Shown piece after piece: positions 1-9,654 of a DNA stretch of 24,721 nucleotides (position 1 is its first letter; every line of letters starts with the position of its first letter). Below the pieces are notes generated by a model, which did not search any database, was not told where the DNA came from, and saw only the letters and a list, made by a program, of their open reading frames with translations. Location of the stretch: positions 1 to 24,721 of the forward strand of contig NW_025064915.1 of the NCBI RefSeq assembly GCF_019112545.1, written 5' to 3'. Both the position numbers and the translations under genes were made by a program. The DNA comes from Guyanagaster necrorhizus (Eukaryota > Basidiomycota > Agaricomycetes > Agaricales > Physalacriaceae).

Positions 1-168
1 GCTCCGAAGGATACTCCTGTTCACTTCTCTGACAGAACTCCGTTCTGTCCATCCAGATCCTTGGGCCCCGACTCAAGGGTGACGTTGCCAATAGCTTCGT
101 CAACGCCCACGCACTCCACCGGACTCCACGCGTGCACTCAAGCCCACTCGATTGGCACGTTCCTAACA
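1..168 (-). mobile_element. Terminal piece of an unidentified element (possible LTR end) at the left edge
   Basis: This stretch is rich in CpG (about a dozen) and GC, unlike the nearly CpG-free sequence that follows. It ends in CCTAACA at 168, and recognisable reverse transcriptase homology of copy A starts within a few bases. Read on the minus strand it would begin TGTTAGGAACGTG, which fits the TG start of an LTR. The simplest reading is an LTR element inserted into copy A, most of it outside the window. No second LTR, target duplication or coding motif is visible, so the family is unknown. Confidence 0.35.
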
Positions 169-2081
169 GTTAATTGCATCATGGATTGGACTACCTTGCT
201 GTAGTTTCAAATGAATTGCTGGTAGAAGTTGGTGAAGCCAAGGAAGAATTGTAGTTTCTTCTTTTTAGTTGACTCCAGCCATTCGGTTACTCTCACTACT
301 TTGACATGATCTATCCTGATGCTTTCTTCGCTGATAATAACTCTGAGATACTCAGTTTCCAATACCTCAAATTCACACTTTTCAGCCTTGAGAAAGAGAT
401 GGTGTTTTCTCATCAAGACTAGTACTTATCATACTAACTGTCAATGCTCCTTCTTGGTTTTGGACATAATTAAAATATTATTCAAATAGATTGTGACCTT
501 TTCTGTGGTGATGAGATCCTTGAAGATGTTATTCATCATCCACTGAAAGGTAGCAGGTGAATTAGTGAGCCCAAAGAATATAACTATTGATTTGAATAGC
601 CTATGGTTAGTCCAAAAGACAGTCTTTCATTCATCACCTTTCTTGATGCACATGTTATTGTATCCCTATCAGACATCCAGTTTGGTGTAGTATTTGGCAC
701 TGCAAAGTTTGTTCATCAATTCTGAGATCAACAGAAGTGGGTAACAATTCTTGATTGTTATCTTATTAAGCTTTCAGTAATCCTGTACTGATTGGAGTTT
801 TCCATCCTTCTTTTTGATGAAAAAAAAAAGGGAGGCCATTGGGAATTTCGATGGCTGGATCCTTCCACTGGATAAGTTCTCATCAAAAAATTTGTCCAAC
901 TCTTGTTGTTTATTGTTGTCAAGTGGATAGGTCTTGCAATCCAAATTGGCATTTGCATTGGAAATCAGTTCTATGGCATAGTCCTAAGATTTTAAGTCAG
1001 ATAATTCATCAAAACTTTCTTTCTCAAATAAGTCTTGATAGTCCCATGTCCACTTAGGTATCATTTTCTCAAACATCTTCTCCTTCTTTTCAGCATTAGT
1101 CTTTGCTGCTAGATTATTCACATAGTGTATGGCATGAATACAAATGGCCTTCTGTAAGTCAATGGTGAGAATGGTCTCACCATCTTTCATTTCTTCATCC
1201 CACTGATCCTTGGAATCTTCATTGGATAGTTCAAATGAGATTTTCTATTACCAGCATCTGGCAAAAATGATGCATCTGGTTTTCCAATTAATGAGTAGGT
1301 TGTGACATATAAGCCAGTCATGACCAAGAAAGATTTTCTTGGTTCTTAGATTGGTTACAGTCAAGTCAATTTGTTCCAAATGATCACTGATAGTGAGCCT
1401 AAGCTCAACATATTTGGTGATCAAACTGGCTTCATTCTTTGTTCTATCCACATTATAGACTGGAATGGGTGCCACTATAGCCTGCATGAGGAGATTGTGC
1501 TTGGTGATAAAAGCATGATTGATTGAACTTCCAGTGCACCCACTGTCAATTAGTGCAGTAACCATATGAGTGTTTCAAGATATAAGTGTTTCAATTTGGG
1601 CTTTGGCCAAAAGATCTTAGTTTGAAGTCTTGGATCATCAGATGAACTTCCATGGTCTTCAAAGTTTATCAAGCCACTCTAGGGCTCAACATCATTTGGC
1701 CTTCTTCATTTCTTTGATCATGTCATCTACTACTTCTTTGGCTCAGATCTTATGGATCCAATTCCTGAGTATGGCTTTTGCCACAGCTTCATCCTTTGCA
1801 TCTTTGATGGCTTGCTAAGTCTATTCAGTATCAAATAGCTTTAGCCAATCAATGGAGCCCTCTGCCTCTGTTTGGCCTATAGGCAGTTGAGTCTGTTCCT
1901 TAGGTCATTCCAATGTTTGAGTGGTAATATTGGGTATATTTGAATACATGCATAATTTAGACATAGATAGTTCTACAGAAATAGTGTCAGTCTGTCCAGC
2001 ATCTATTTGTGACACATCACTCTTTAGTATTTTGGCCAAATCAGCAGAATCACTCACTGCTTGGCCTTATCTTTTACCTCC
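169..2081 (-). pseudogene. pol remnant of Ty3 copy A: protease and reverse transcriptase
   Basis: Minus-strand pol in a single frame with many stops. The frame opens after a stop at 2082-2084 and overlaps gag by 28 nt. The retropepsin-like protease lies around 1565-1250, with the DSGCT active site intact (Asp codon 1545-1547) and a GHDWL motif near its end. A linker follows, then the reverse transcriptase from about 960 (FFFIKKKDGKL-type motif near 800). The catalytic YLDD box is changed to YLNN at 477-488, so both aspartates are lost by G-to-A changes on the coding strand. The RT thumb/connection (LKAEKCEF and FLGFTNFY motifs) lies at 416-207. RNase H and integrase are missing because another element interrupts at 168/169. 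The protein would have processed gag-pol and copied element RNA. It cannot be functional. Confidence 0.85.
2054..2081 (-). promoter_or_regulatory. 28-nt gag/pol overlap of copy A (-1 frame relation)
   Basis: On the minus strand the gag frame ends at TGA (2054-2056). The pol frame, one base back, opens just after a TGA at 2082-2084. The overlap contains GGAGGTAAAAGA and ends CAGTGA. Copy C has the same 28-nt arrangement at 18540-18567. A -1 ribosomal frameshift is the usual way such elements make Gag-Pol. The run A-AAA-G in GTAAAAG is a possible slip point, but no classical X-XXY-YYZ heptamer is present. Confidence 0.5.
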
Positions 2082-4317
2082 TCAGCCTTCATCTCTGATC
2101 TAAGATCCTCTTCTTCCTTCCTCAATTTGGCAATCTGTGCCTGTATGTCTTCTTGGGTGCACTTGTTCTTCTTTTGGAAACAGTTTTATGCCATGTGGTG
2201 CTTTTAGCCACAATTAAAACACTTTCTCTTCTTCTTGAGACAATCCATGTCTATTAGCTTATTTGTTCTAGTATATGTCATGCCTGTACTAGTTTTCTTC
2301 TCACCATATGAGGAAGTTGGGGCTGAGCTGCTAGGCTTAGCTGATGTGATCATATTGGAGGTGAAGGGCTTTGTGTCTTGTCTCTGATTCTTCTGTCCTC
2401 CTCATGATAGAGTGGACAATTCTGCCTTATGCTGCTGTCTCTCCCTGTACATAGTGATAATGTGTTTCTTCTATTCATCATATCCCCTTAGAATGCTGTA
2501 TCCAATGTCTAAGATAATCTTCAGATAGGAGGATGAAGCTCCCATCTTCATATATTTGACCATTCATCTGGTATCAGCAACATCATCTCAGACTCTGGCA
2601 AGCTTACTAAGCCATTTCAATTCATCAAAGTAGTCTGTGGCCAGTTTGTCAGCCATCTTGAAGTCCTTCATCTTCTGCTTGTGGACTTCTTAGATGGCAG
2701 GATCCATGAATTTATTGACAATCATCTGCTTAAAGACTGGCTATGAGGGATACTAATAATGTTGTCATATGATAGACTAGAATGTAGAAGATAGAAGGAC
2801 TCATCACATCTTAGCCTTGTCCTCCATGTGAGTCAAGGTGAAGGTTATCTTATACATGTTAAGGAGGAAGTATGAGGCAAATACTTGGAAGTATTGATTG
2901 CAATCAGTCAGAATGCAATCAATATTATTGGATGCTCCTCTAAAGAAGTAGAGCTCATGTACAAGATTTGGTTGCACATTGAGAATTTGAGCACCAGCAT
3001 TGAGAGTAGTCATGGAGTTCAGGATCCTGCCAGAAGGTAGGACTGCCCATCCTGCTGGAGGCCTTGGGAATGAATAGAGGAAGCTATCATCAGTGATGAG
3101 ACTTCCTAGCAGAGATACTTCTTTTTGCATAATCTGCCCATCCTTAATGGTCCAGCCTTGGATGGTGATCTCAGGATTGTCCATTTTAAGAGCTTTTGGA
3201 GCTGCTCTGCTGCTTTTGGCTTTGTCTGATAGGAGTTGTCCAGCAAATAGTTGCTGAATCAGCAGCCTCTATAGATTTAGATAATGACTGCTTGATTAGG
3301 GTTGACTTCTGGAAAGCCAAGATGTCATGCTGCAGACAGCCAAGATGGTGAATGAGTATCAGAAAGATGCTGTTCAGACCAAGAGAGCTATATTGGACAG
3401 CTTGCTTAGCACTATGCTCAGCATCCATGGCCTTGGTGTTGCATCATACTTAGGCTGATAAGCTGGTAACAGTGCTATCTGATATTCTAAATATCTTTTA
3501 TTGTAAATAAAAATAGCCTATTCAGTAGCCACATATTATAAAATCTCCACTCACTTGATCCTGTTAGCAGTGGTATATCTTTGTCTCATGGGTGACACCA
3601 ACCAGGTGTTGTCTATCCATAGTATAGCTGCACCATTCTGGTACAGCTTCATAAAATCCTTCTGGTGTGCCTCTCATGCCTTCTTTGCTAACTCTTGCTT
3701 ATATATGTGTATATTAAACATGCTTCCCTATTCAAGGAGGGAATTCTTGACTTCCTTGTTGAGATCTTCCTTGTTGTCCTCATTGATGATTTCACTCATG
3801 TCCCCCTCAAAAAGGGAACTGTCATGTGGGTCATAAACCTCCAGAATGACTGTGCTGGGGCTGGCTACTGAGTCTAGCATTATCAGGTCTAAGTCAAGAA
3901 GTAGGCTCCTGCTGGGACTGCCTCTGCTGCTCTTTGACTGCCTTTCTTTCTGCTCTCACCACCATTGCTTTGCAATACCAACAGAAGTTTCAATAGAATC
4001 AAGGTCAGAGGAAGAGAGCAGCAAAGTTCCTATCAAAAAACTGTCTGATGTCACTAGTGGGATTGATGTTTTCATCATCCCCTCTGATTGTTCCTCAGTC
4101 TGCTGATATGCTATCTCCCCTGATGAGAATATTGTCAGTCTCAATGATGGTATTAGTCCTATAGAATAATAGGTGGTTGTTATTGAGGTCAAGCAATGCT
4201 TGTCAGTAAACATCATCTATATGGGTGATTTCCTCAGCTGGCTCTGCCCAGGGATCAGGCTCAGTGGTAGAAGTGCTAGATTCCCAGAATAGAGTGTCAG
4301 ATATGCTGTTGATAGTA

Positions 4318-4340
4318 CAGTTGACTATCTCACAATGCAT
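4318..4340 (+). repeat. Left terminal inverted repeat of the pogo element
   Basis: It starts CAGTTGACTATCTCACAA and matches the reverse complement of 6687-6709 at all 23 positions. TA at 4316-4317 is the left copy of the target duplication. Confidence 0.93.
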
Positions 4341-4505
4341 GATGTTGAAATGCATAATTCTGACTTTGCATATGGATTGGGCTGGAATGCAGTTGGAGAG
4401 CAGGAAAATGGGCTAGAAATGCATATCACATAATGCATATGGTTCTAGTTAGGAATATGCATTGTCAGATCGAAAATTATAGTAAGCTGATATGACATTA
4501 TGCAT
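4336..4505 (+). repeat. Subterminal TGCAT motif cluster of the pogo element
   Basis: The pentamer TGCAT occurs at 4336, 4351, 4367, 4420, 4434, 4458 and 4501, often as TGCATA or ATGCAT. Four more lie near the other end (6544, 6642, 6658, 6688). Repeated short motifs inside the ends can be transposase-binding sites in cut-and-paste elements; that role here is inferred. Confidence 0.5.
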
Positions 4506-4600
4506 ATATTAGAACAATAAAGAACATAATTTGTTTGTATGGACTATGACAAATACAAAAAAAATTATTGTAAAGTGACACAGCCTATATTTCTATAAAC

Positions 4601-6487
4601 ATGCCTCCTGAACCAACATAAAAACCACATGCTAAACCTGAAAATCCATATGAGCATACAAAACAGAAGGAGAAAGTCCCAATGTACACATCATCAGCTC
4701 AGCCTCCAAAGCAGATCTCCTGCCCACACCTCACAACAGAAGACTGGCTTGTAGTATTCAAACATGTTGATAACTATCCTTCCCATTGACATGCTGACAT
4801 TGTGGCACATTTTGCAAACCAAAAGGAAGGTGCACTGCTCTTTACCCAATCAACTCTTTCATGGAAACTGGCATCTCATACAAAAATTGAACAGCATGCA
4901 AATAAGAACCCTAATGCACTATCATCCAAAAAGTCTCATATTGTCACTCGACCTGATGTGGAGCATGCTGTTGCATCCTGATATCAGAACATGCAGCTCC
5001 AAGATGAGACTGTGACTGGTGCAATGCTGATAGAGAAGTGAAATCAGATTGAAAATCTGATGAATATTCTAGAGAATCAGTGTTTGAAAGGAGAGAGATG
5101 GTTGAGGTCATTCTGCAAGGCATGGAAGATTCAGGAGGTTTGGCAGCATGGAGAAGCAGGTTCAGTGAATATGATGGCAGTGAAAAAAAAATGTGTGCAT
5201 CTTCACAGCATTATAGTGAAATATGTGATGCAAGACAGATGGAATATTAATGAATCTGGTCTTGTCATCTTTGCCATCTCAGATCATACCTTGGCATCTG
5301 ATCCTATGAGTGGACAAAAACAGGACAAGTTCTGCATCACCATGTTTTTTGCTGTGAATGCAGATGAGAGTGAGCAGATGCCAGTTATTTTCATTGGCAA
5401 GTCAAAGCAACTATAGTGTTTTAAAAAAAAGAGTCCAACAGCAATGGGATTCTATTATCAGAATAACAAGAAGGCCTGGATGATGAGCAAAATATTTATG
5501 GAGTGGATGAAGATGTTTGATTTAAAGATGAAGAGGGAGATGTGGCAGGTTCTGCTGACCTTGGACAACTTTTGAGGGCATTCCATCACTTATACACCCC
5601 ATAACATAAAGCTGGAGTTCTTTGAGCTCAATATAACTCCATATGTTCAGCTGCTAGATGCTGGTATTATCTGCTGCTTCAAGACACATTATCAGAATGC
5701 CATGTGTATCTGTGCACTTCATCTTGATGATCTTAGAGAGTCTGAGATCTTCAAGCTTGATCTCTTTGAAGCTATGACTATCACTCATGATGCTTGAGCA
5801 AATGTCAGCAGTGAAATGATAGCAAACTGCTGGAAACACACTGGTATAATGTCTGACAATGCACCTGAGTCACAGTCTACCACACCATCCAATGATTTCC
5901 AAGATGCCTCACTCCTCAAGTCTGTATGGAACCTTGTTTCTGACTTTGCCTCAACAGACAAATACACACTTTCAGGGATCAAACAGACATTGCAGGATCT
6001 GCTTGGAAACCAATATGCTGATGCTGACTGGCATCCTGCTCTTATAGCTGTTATGAATGCAGAGAATGATGTTGGTAAAGCACTGGAGGCAGTCAATCAG
6101 TTGGCTTCTTCATCACAGTCAAAAATGAACACACCTCTCACCCAAATTGCCCCCATTTAACAGCTTCAGACAGTAGAGATAATGTTGAAGGACCATCTTG
6201 TTGAATTGAAACAACAAAATCGCATGTTTGGTCCCATTCCAATCATTGAAGAGATGGTTAACTCTATTGCAGAAGAGTATACTGAAGATCTTGAGGCAAT
6301 GCCAACAGATGAAGAGATTGTTGCTGCTGTCAAGCATAATATTGCAGTAGAAAATGGGGAAATAACTGTCATTGACAATGATGAGGAGGAAGAACAGGAA
6401 GAGGAGGGTGAGGAAGAACAGACCTTGATAACTACAAGGGAAGGATTTGAGCTTATTCAAAAGCTGGAGGCATTTTGTGTTTCATAA
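4601..6487 (+). pseudogene. pogo-type transposase (CENP-B-like HTH plus DDE), decayed by stop codons
   Basis: One reading frame of about 629 codons from ATG 4601 to TAA 6485-6487 has roughly eight internal stops and no frameshift. The N-terminal half resembles the CENP-B-type helix-turn-helix DNA-binding region (LTTEDW near 4735; VTRPDVEHAV and DETVTGAML around 4940-5030). The catalytic domain follows. Its first acidic residue, in RWN-x-DESG context, is Asn (codon 5249-5251). The second, in LLTLDNF, is intact (5564-5566), as is the third, in LLDAGII (5657-5659). The C-terminus has a Glu-rich acidic stretch (about 6380-6420). Several stops can be explained as CGA or TGG changed to TGA and CAA to TAA. 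The enzyme would cut the element out and reinsert it at TA. This copy is inactive. Confidence 0.9.
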
Positions 6488-6686
6488 GGAGGGTGGATTA
6501 ACACTACAGCTGAGGAAGTTGAGAGGGGCATTATTCAAGGAGATGCATGAAAAGCTGACCCAAAAGCCACTGACAGCATTTTGGAGCAATGACGATATTG
6601 TCACATAAAGTCACATATCACATCATATGCTATTTTGGTTCTGCATAAACCTATAAATGCATACAGTTTTGGTGTCTCCTGACCAT

Positions 6687-6709
6687 ATGCATTGTGAGAT
6701 AGTCAACTG
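6687..6709 (-). repeat. Right terminal inverted repeat of the pogo element
   Basis: Perfect reverse complement of 4318-4340. TA at 6710-6711 is the right copy of the target duplication. Confidence 0.93.
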
Positions 6710-7477
6710 TAGTTCCAACAAGCATATTGGTTCTGAGGCTCTCAGAGCCTCTCCTCTAGTCTACCACATCTTGTGCTCAGAGATACTGCCCAAAGAGGGC
6801 ATTTTCCCTTGCAGTCTCATACTTGATGCATGTCTGCTCCTGGATGTACTCAGTAATGGTGTTGGCACATTGAACTTTGTCCTCTGGAGAGAGGACTGGG
6901 TCAATGGTATCAGTTCATTATGCTGCATATAGTGGAGTTCATATGCAGCCTGTTCTGCTTGCAACATGGCTAGCTGCATGCTGCTCCAATCTGTTTGCTT
7001 CTCAGGCAGCAGCATGCCAGTACTGGCACTCATCACTATTGTCATCAAAGTAGAAGTCACTGCTGACCTCTGTTTTATTGTCAGTGCTTCTGCTTCATAC
7101 TGATATAGTACATCAGGATCTGAGTCTCCTGGTATTTCTGGTCTCTTAAGCCACCCATATGGCATCAAGGGAGTCTCTAGCATAGCATCTAATGCTGGAC
7201 CTAGAGATAGGAGTTGTGATCCTCATTGCAGAGATGTCATCTACAACATTATGCTCAGAGGATGGGATGAGAGTGTCAGGTCTGAGTCATCAAAACCCTA
7301 TAGCCCAAGGGTTTCCAAGGTCTTGGACGACTGTCATTGGGGGTTACAGGAGGTATTGGTACTGCTGCTGCTTTTCCTCTTTCCTAGAATACCCTTCAGT
7401 TGAGCTCTCAGGGTCAGTTTCAGATATGAGTCCTTCTGTAGGCTGAAAGGACTGTCAGGCAGTGGCAGGAATATCAT

Positions 7478-7744
7478 GAAAAGGGAGATTAAGCATAACA
7501 TTATAGAGAATAATTCAGATACATTGGAACTCTTGATAGTGACAGATAATCCAGATGGTAACTGATTGGCATTCACAGCACAGCTGTATGATCACTAATA
7601 AGCCTATTAATGTTCTGATGATAGAAGTGAAGAGTTCAAAGAACTTGTGAGTAAAGTTCAGATCTGAAGGATTAAGCACAGGGAGCATTCAGTTTTTCAG
7701 CACAATTGGGCTTGAAAAAGAGAAGCTAGAAGCTTTGAGCTAAT
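7478..7744 (-). other. 5' leader of Ty3 copy A
   Basis: Untranslated sequence of 267 nt between the 5' LTR and the gag start. It is homologous to the leaders of copies C (263 nt) and D (265 nt); for example, a cacaattgggcttga block near the LTR is shared with C. No reading frame is supported. Confidence 0.7.
7731..7744 (-). promoter_or_regulatory. Primer-binding site of copy A (self-priming type)
   Basis: It lies directly next to the LTR and reads ATTAGCTCAAAGCT on the minus strand. It does not start with TGG, as expected for a site matching a tRNA 3' end. It is complementary at 11 of 13 positions to LTR sequence at 7899-7912. The two mismatches are transition-type. Copies C and D have perfect matches at the same places. 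Confidence 0.6.
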
Positions 7745-8268
7745 TGTTAAGCTCAAATTTCATATGACCAATAACATGTGATAAACTGATACAATCTTGC
7801 ACTTCAGGTTAAATGTCAAAGTCCACTGATGTGTTTGATAGCACTGTGTTGTCAAGGTGCTGCAAGTTGCTCAAGATAAGATGATAAAAGAATAAACTTT
7901 AGCTTGAAGCTGAGATTACTATAGTGAGAGCTACACTACTTATATACTATTCATTGTTCATTCTAAAGATATAACTATCTAATTGTTCATCCCGAAGTTG
8001 TGGAGTGCTTTGTCCAGTGTTGCTAAGCTATCTATAAAAGAGTATTATCTGCTGTTGAGCTGTTACTGCTGTTACTGCTGTACAATGACAAAAGAGGTAT
8101 TCTATCATTGTGCTGCTGTGAGGCTTCACAGCAGCACAGTAGAACCAGAGCTGTGCTGCTGACTTCCCATGATTCTAAGTGCCAGTTAAGCACTCTGACT
8201 AAGCAGAAATAGAGGTCAATTCTCAAATAAGTCAAGTAAAAAGAAAAGAAATAGGAAAAATCATAACA
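7745..8268 (-). repeat. 5' LTR of Ty3 copy A (524 bp)
   Basis: On the plus strand it starts TGTTAAGCTC and ends AAATCATAACA, matching the TGTTA..TAACA ends of the LTRs of C and D. A TATA-like box on the minus strand (TATATAA, 7940-7946) precedes the probable transcript start near 7912 by 34 nt. It is about 90 bp longer than the LTR of copy C. The extra length includes CTG/GCTGTTA-type repeats and a strong palindrome at 8109-8138. The 3' LTR is not in the window. Confidence 0.8.
8109..8138. repeat. Perfect 13-bp palindrome with 4-nt loop in the copy A LTR
   Basis: TGTGCTGCTGTGA, then GGCT, then the exact reverse complement of the first arm. It lies in the upstream (U3) part of the LTR. No equivalent is seen in the LTRs of C or D. 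Confidence 0.8.
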
Positions 8269-9420
8269 AATTGCTAGTAGTTCTATACTGGTCAGAGTTT
8301 TCCATCCTTCTTTTTGATGAAGAAGAATAGTGATGCCATTGGGGACTTTGATAGTTGGATTCACTCACTTAAGAGGTTTTCTTCCAAGAACTTATCAAGT
8401 TCTTGCTGCTTATGATGTTCTAAGGAGTATGTCTTGCAATCTAAGTTGGCATTGGTATTTGGCACCAACTTAATCACATAATCTCAAGGTTTGGATGTGA
8501 GTAGCTCATCAAAGCTCTCTTTAGTGAAAAGATCATGATAATCTCTGGCCCATTCAGAAACCATCTCTTTAAATATCTTCTCCTTCTCTTTATTCACCTT
8601 GGTGGCTAGATTATTGGTATAATGAGTCACCTATATCTGTAGAGCCTCTTTAAAGTCTATTGCTAGAATAATCTTTCCATCCTCTATTTCTTTGTCTCAT
8701 TGATCCTCAGAGTCTGCATCAGAGAGCATGAACAGCATTTTCCAGCAATGACATCAGACAAAGGTGATCCACTCTGTCTTTCAATTGATGAGTGGGTTGT
8801 GCTGAATAAGCCAATTGTATTCAAGGAATAATGCCCTTGTATCTAGCTCTGTGACTGCAAGGTTAATTTGCTCTGAATGATCTCTAATTGTTAGTTGAAG
8901 TTTTACAAACTCCATAATTGATCTGGCCTAATTCTTTGTGCTATTGGCATTATAGACTGAGATTGGAGCTGCAGTGACTTTAGTTGGGAGATGATGCTTG
9001 TTGATGAAAGCTCAATTGATAAAACTCCTAGTGCAGCTGCTGTTGATCAGAGTGGTGACTGTGAAGTTCTCCTGATTTGTGAGTGTCTGGATTTATGTCT
9101 TGGTCATGAGATCTTATCTATAAGTCTTCTGCTATCAGATGAACTTCTTTGGGCCTTGAAGTTCATCTAACCATTTCAGAGCCTTCTCTCTCTCTGCATT
9201 CTATAGTCCATCTATTAATTCTTAGTCTGCTTCACTGGTTCAGGTCTGATGGATCCATCCTCTAAGTGTGGCCATTGCTTCTTCCCCCCTTCCTTCTCAT
9301 ATAGCTTGCTAAGTCCATTTGGTGTCAAAGAGCTTGAGCCACTCAGTAGGAGCCTTTCCTCTTGTTCAGCTCTGAGGCAGTTGAGTTGGTTTCAGTGATT
9401 CCTTAAGTAGTTTTGTAGCA
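8269..9420 (-). pseudogene. pol remnant of Ty3 copy B: protease and start of reverse transcriptase
   Basis: This aligns with pol of copies A and C. The protease active site is changed from DSGCT to NSSCT (codons 9033-9044), losing the catalytic Asp by a G-to-A change on the coding strand. The linker between protease and RT follows (about 8750-8450). The start of the RT, with an FFFIKKDGK-type motif, is near 8300-8340. The rest of the RT was displaced by the insertion of copy A at 8268/8269. Several stops are present and the fragment is non-functional. The right limit, where homology to A and C fades, is approximate. Confidence 0.75.
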
Positions 9421-9654
9421 GAGATAACTGTTATGTGCATACCACCAGCCTCTGTGTCACCTCAACCAACCATGAATTCAATCACAGGAATCCATCAGAC
9501 TCTGACCACCCCCATTACCTATTAATTTCATTTTCACTATTATCATTTCATATCTATATTTCACATTGTAATATCTAGACCCCAAACTCAGTAGCAAATA
9601 TTGATATCAGAACCCAATGGAACCTGACTCAGAATTAGCTACTATTAGTATATA
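9421..9654. other. Unexplained AT-rich filler replacing the middle of gag in copy B
   Basis: Copies A and C have over 2 kb here encoding the capsid-like region and zinc knuckle. B has only about 180-230 bp of unrelated AT-rich sequence, with no clear homology to A, C or D. No coding frame, terminal repeats or target duplication could be supported. A deletion with filler, or the remnant of another insertion that removed part of B, would both fit. Confidence 0.5.

Larger units (their letters stand above)
4318..6709 (+). mobile_element. pogo/Tigger-type DNA transposon, 2392 bp, inside gag of copy A
   Basis: Both ends are defined. A 23-bp perfect terminal inverted repeat begins CAGTTGACTATC (4318-4340 and 6687-6709) and is flanked on both sides by TA (4316-4317 and 6710-6711). 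TA is the target duplication of the Tc1/mariner/pogo superfamily. The element carries one transposase gene on the plus strand (4601-6487). Gag of copy A resumes immediately outside both ends, which proves the insertion. The ends are intact but the transposase is dead, so the copy could have moved only with enzyme supplied by another copy. Confidence 0.93.
2054..7477 (-). pseudogene. gag of Ty3 copy A, interrupted by a pogo transposon
   Basis: Structural protein gene of copy A. The start is set at the ATG at 7475-7477, which aligns with the gag starts of copies C (21464) and D (23219). Exons of homology are 7477-6712 and 4315-2054. The pogo element plus its TA duplication (2394 bp, divisible by 3) lies between, so the frame is the same on both sides. 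The N-terminal part carries a MPYGWL motif shared with B, C and D. The capsid-like region is at about 3184-2804 (shared FRGASNNI-type motif). A CCHC zinc knuckle (C-X2-C-X4-H-X4-C) lies at 2180-2221 but contains two stop codons. Without the insert the gene has about 1,010 codons, against 975 in copy C. Many stops make it non-functional. Confidence 0.8.
169..8268 (-). mobile_element. Ty3-type LTR retrotransposon, copy A (3' end missing, pogo element inside)
   Basis: A minus-strand element read from 8268 downwards: 5' LTR (7745-8268), primer-binding site, leader, gag, protease and RT. It is cut at 168/169 by the left-edge element, so RNase H, integrase and the 3' LTR are not in the window. Its layout and sequence follow copy C (14179-22161), the best preserved family member here. 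It sits inside copy B: sequence right of 8268 continues a B reverse transcriptase that lines up with copy C around 17255. The first 5 bases after the LTR (aattg) would be one half of the target duplication; the other half is not visible. CpG is almost absent, so this copy is old or strongly mutated. Confidence 0.85.

Noticed and set aside
758..958. A 66-codon minus-strand open frame as part of RT
   Set aside because: It is in the wrong phase. The RT of copy A reads in the same phase as the protease and the thumb region, with an FFFIKKKDGKL-type motif here.
3555..4106. Plus-strand open frames of 86-93 codons
   Set aside because: They lie opposite gag of copy A, where the minus strand aligns with copy C (for example SIETS-V-I-K-W against SETSASIVDKW).
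5250..5420. The pogo transposase as a domesticated host gene
   Set aside because: It is bounded by perfect terminal repeats with TA duplications, sits inside a retrotransposon gag gene, and carries internal stops and a lost catalytic residue.
8040..8090. GCTGTTACTGCTGTTACTGCTG short repeat as a satellite
   Set aside because: Only a few imperfect units are present inside an LTR. This is not enough to call a separate repeat array.
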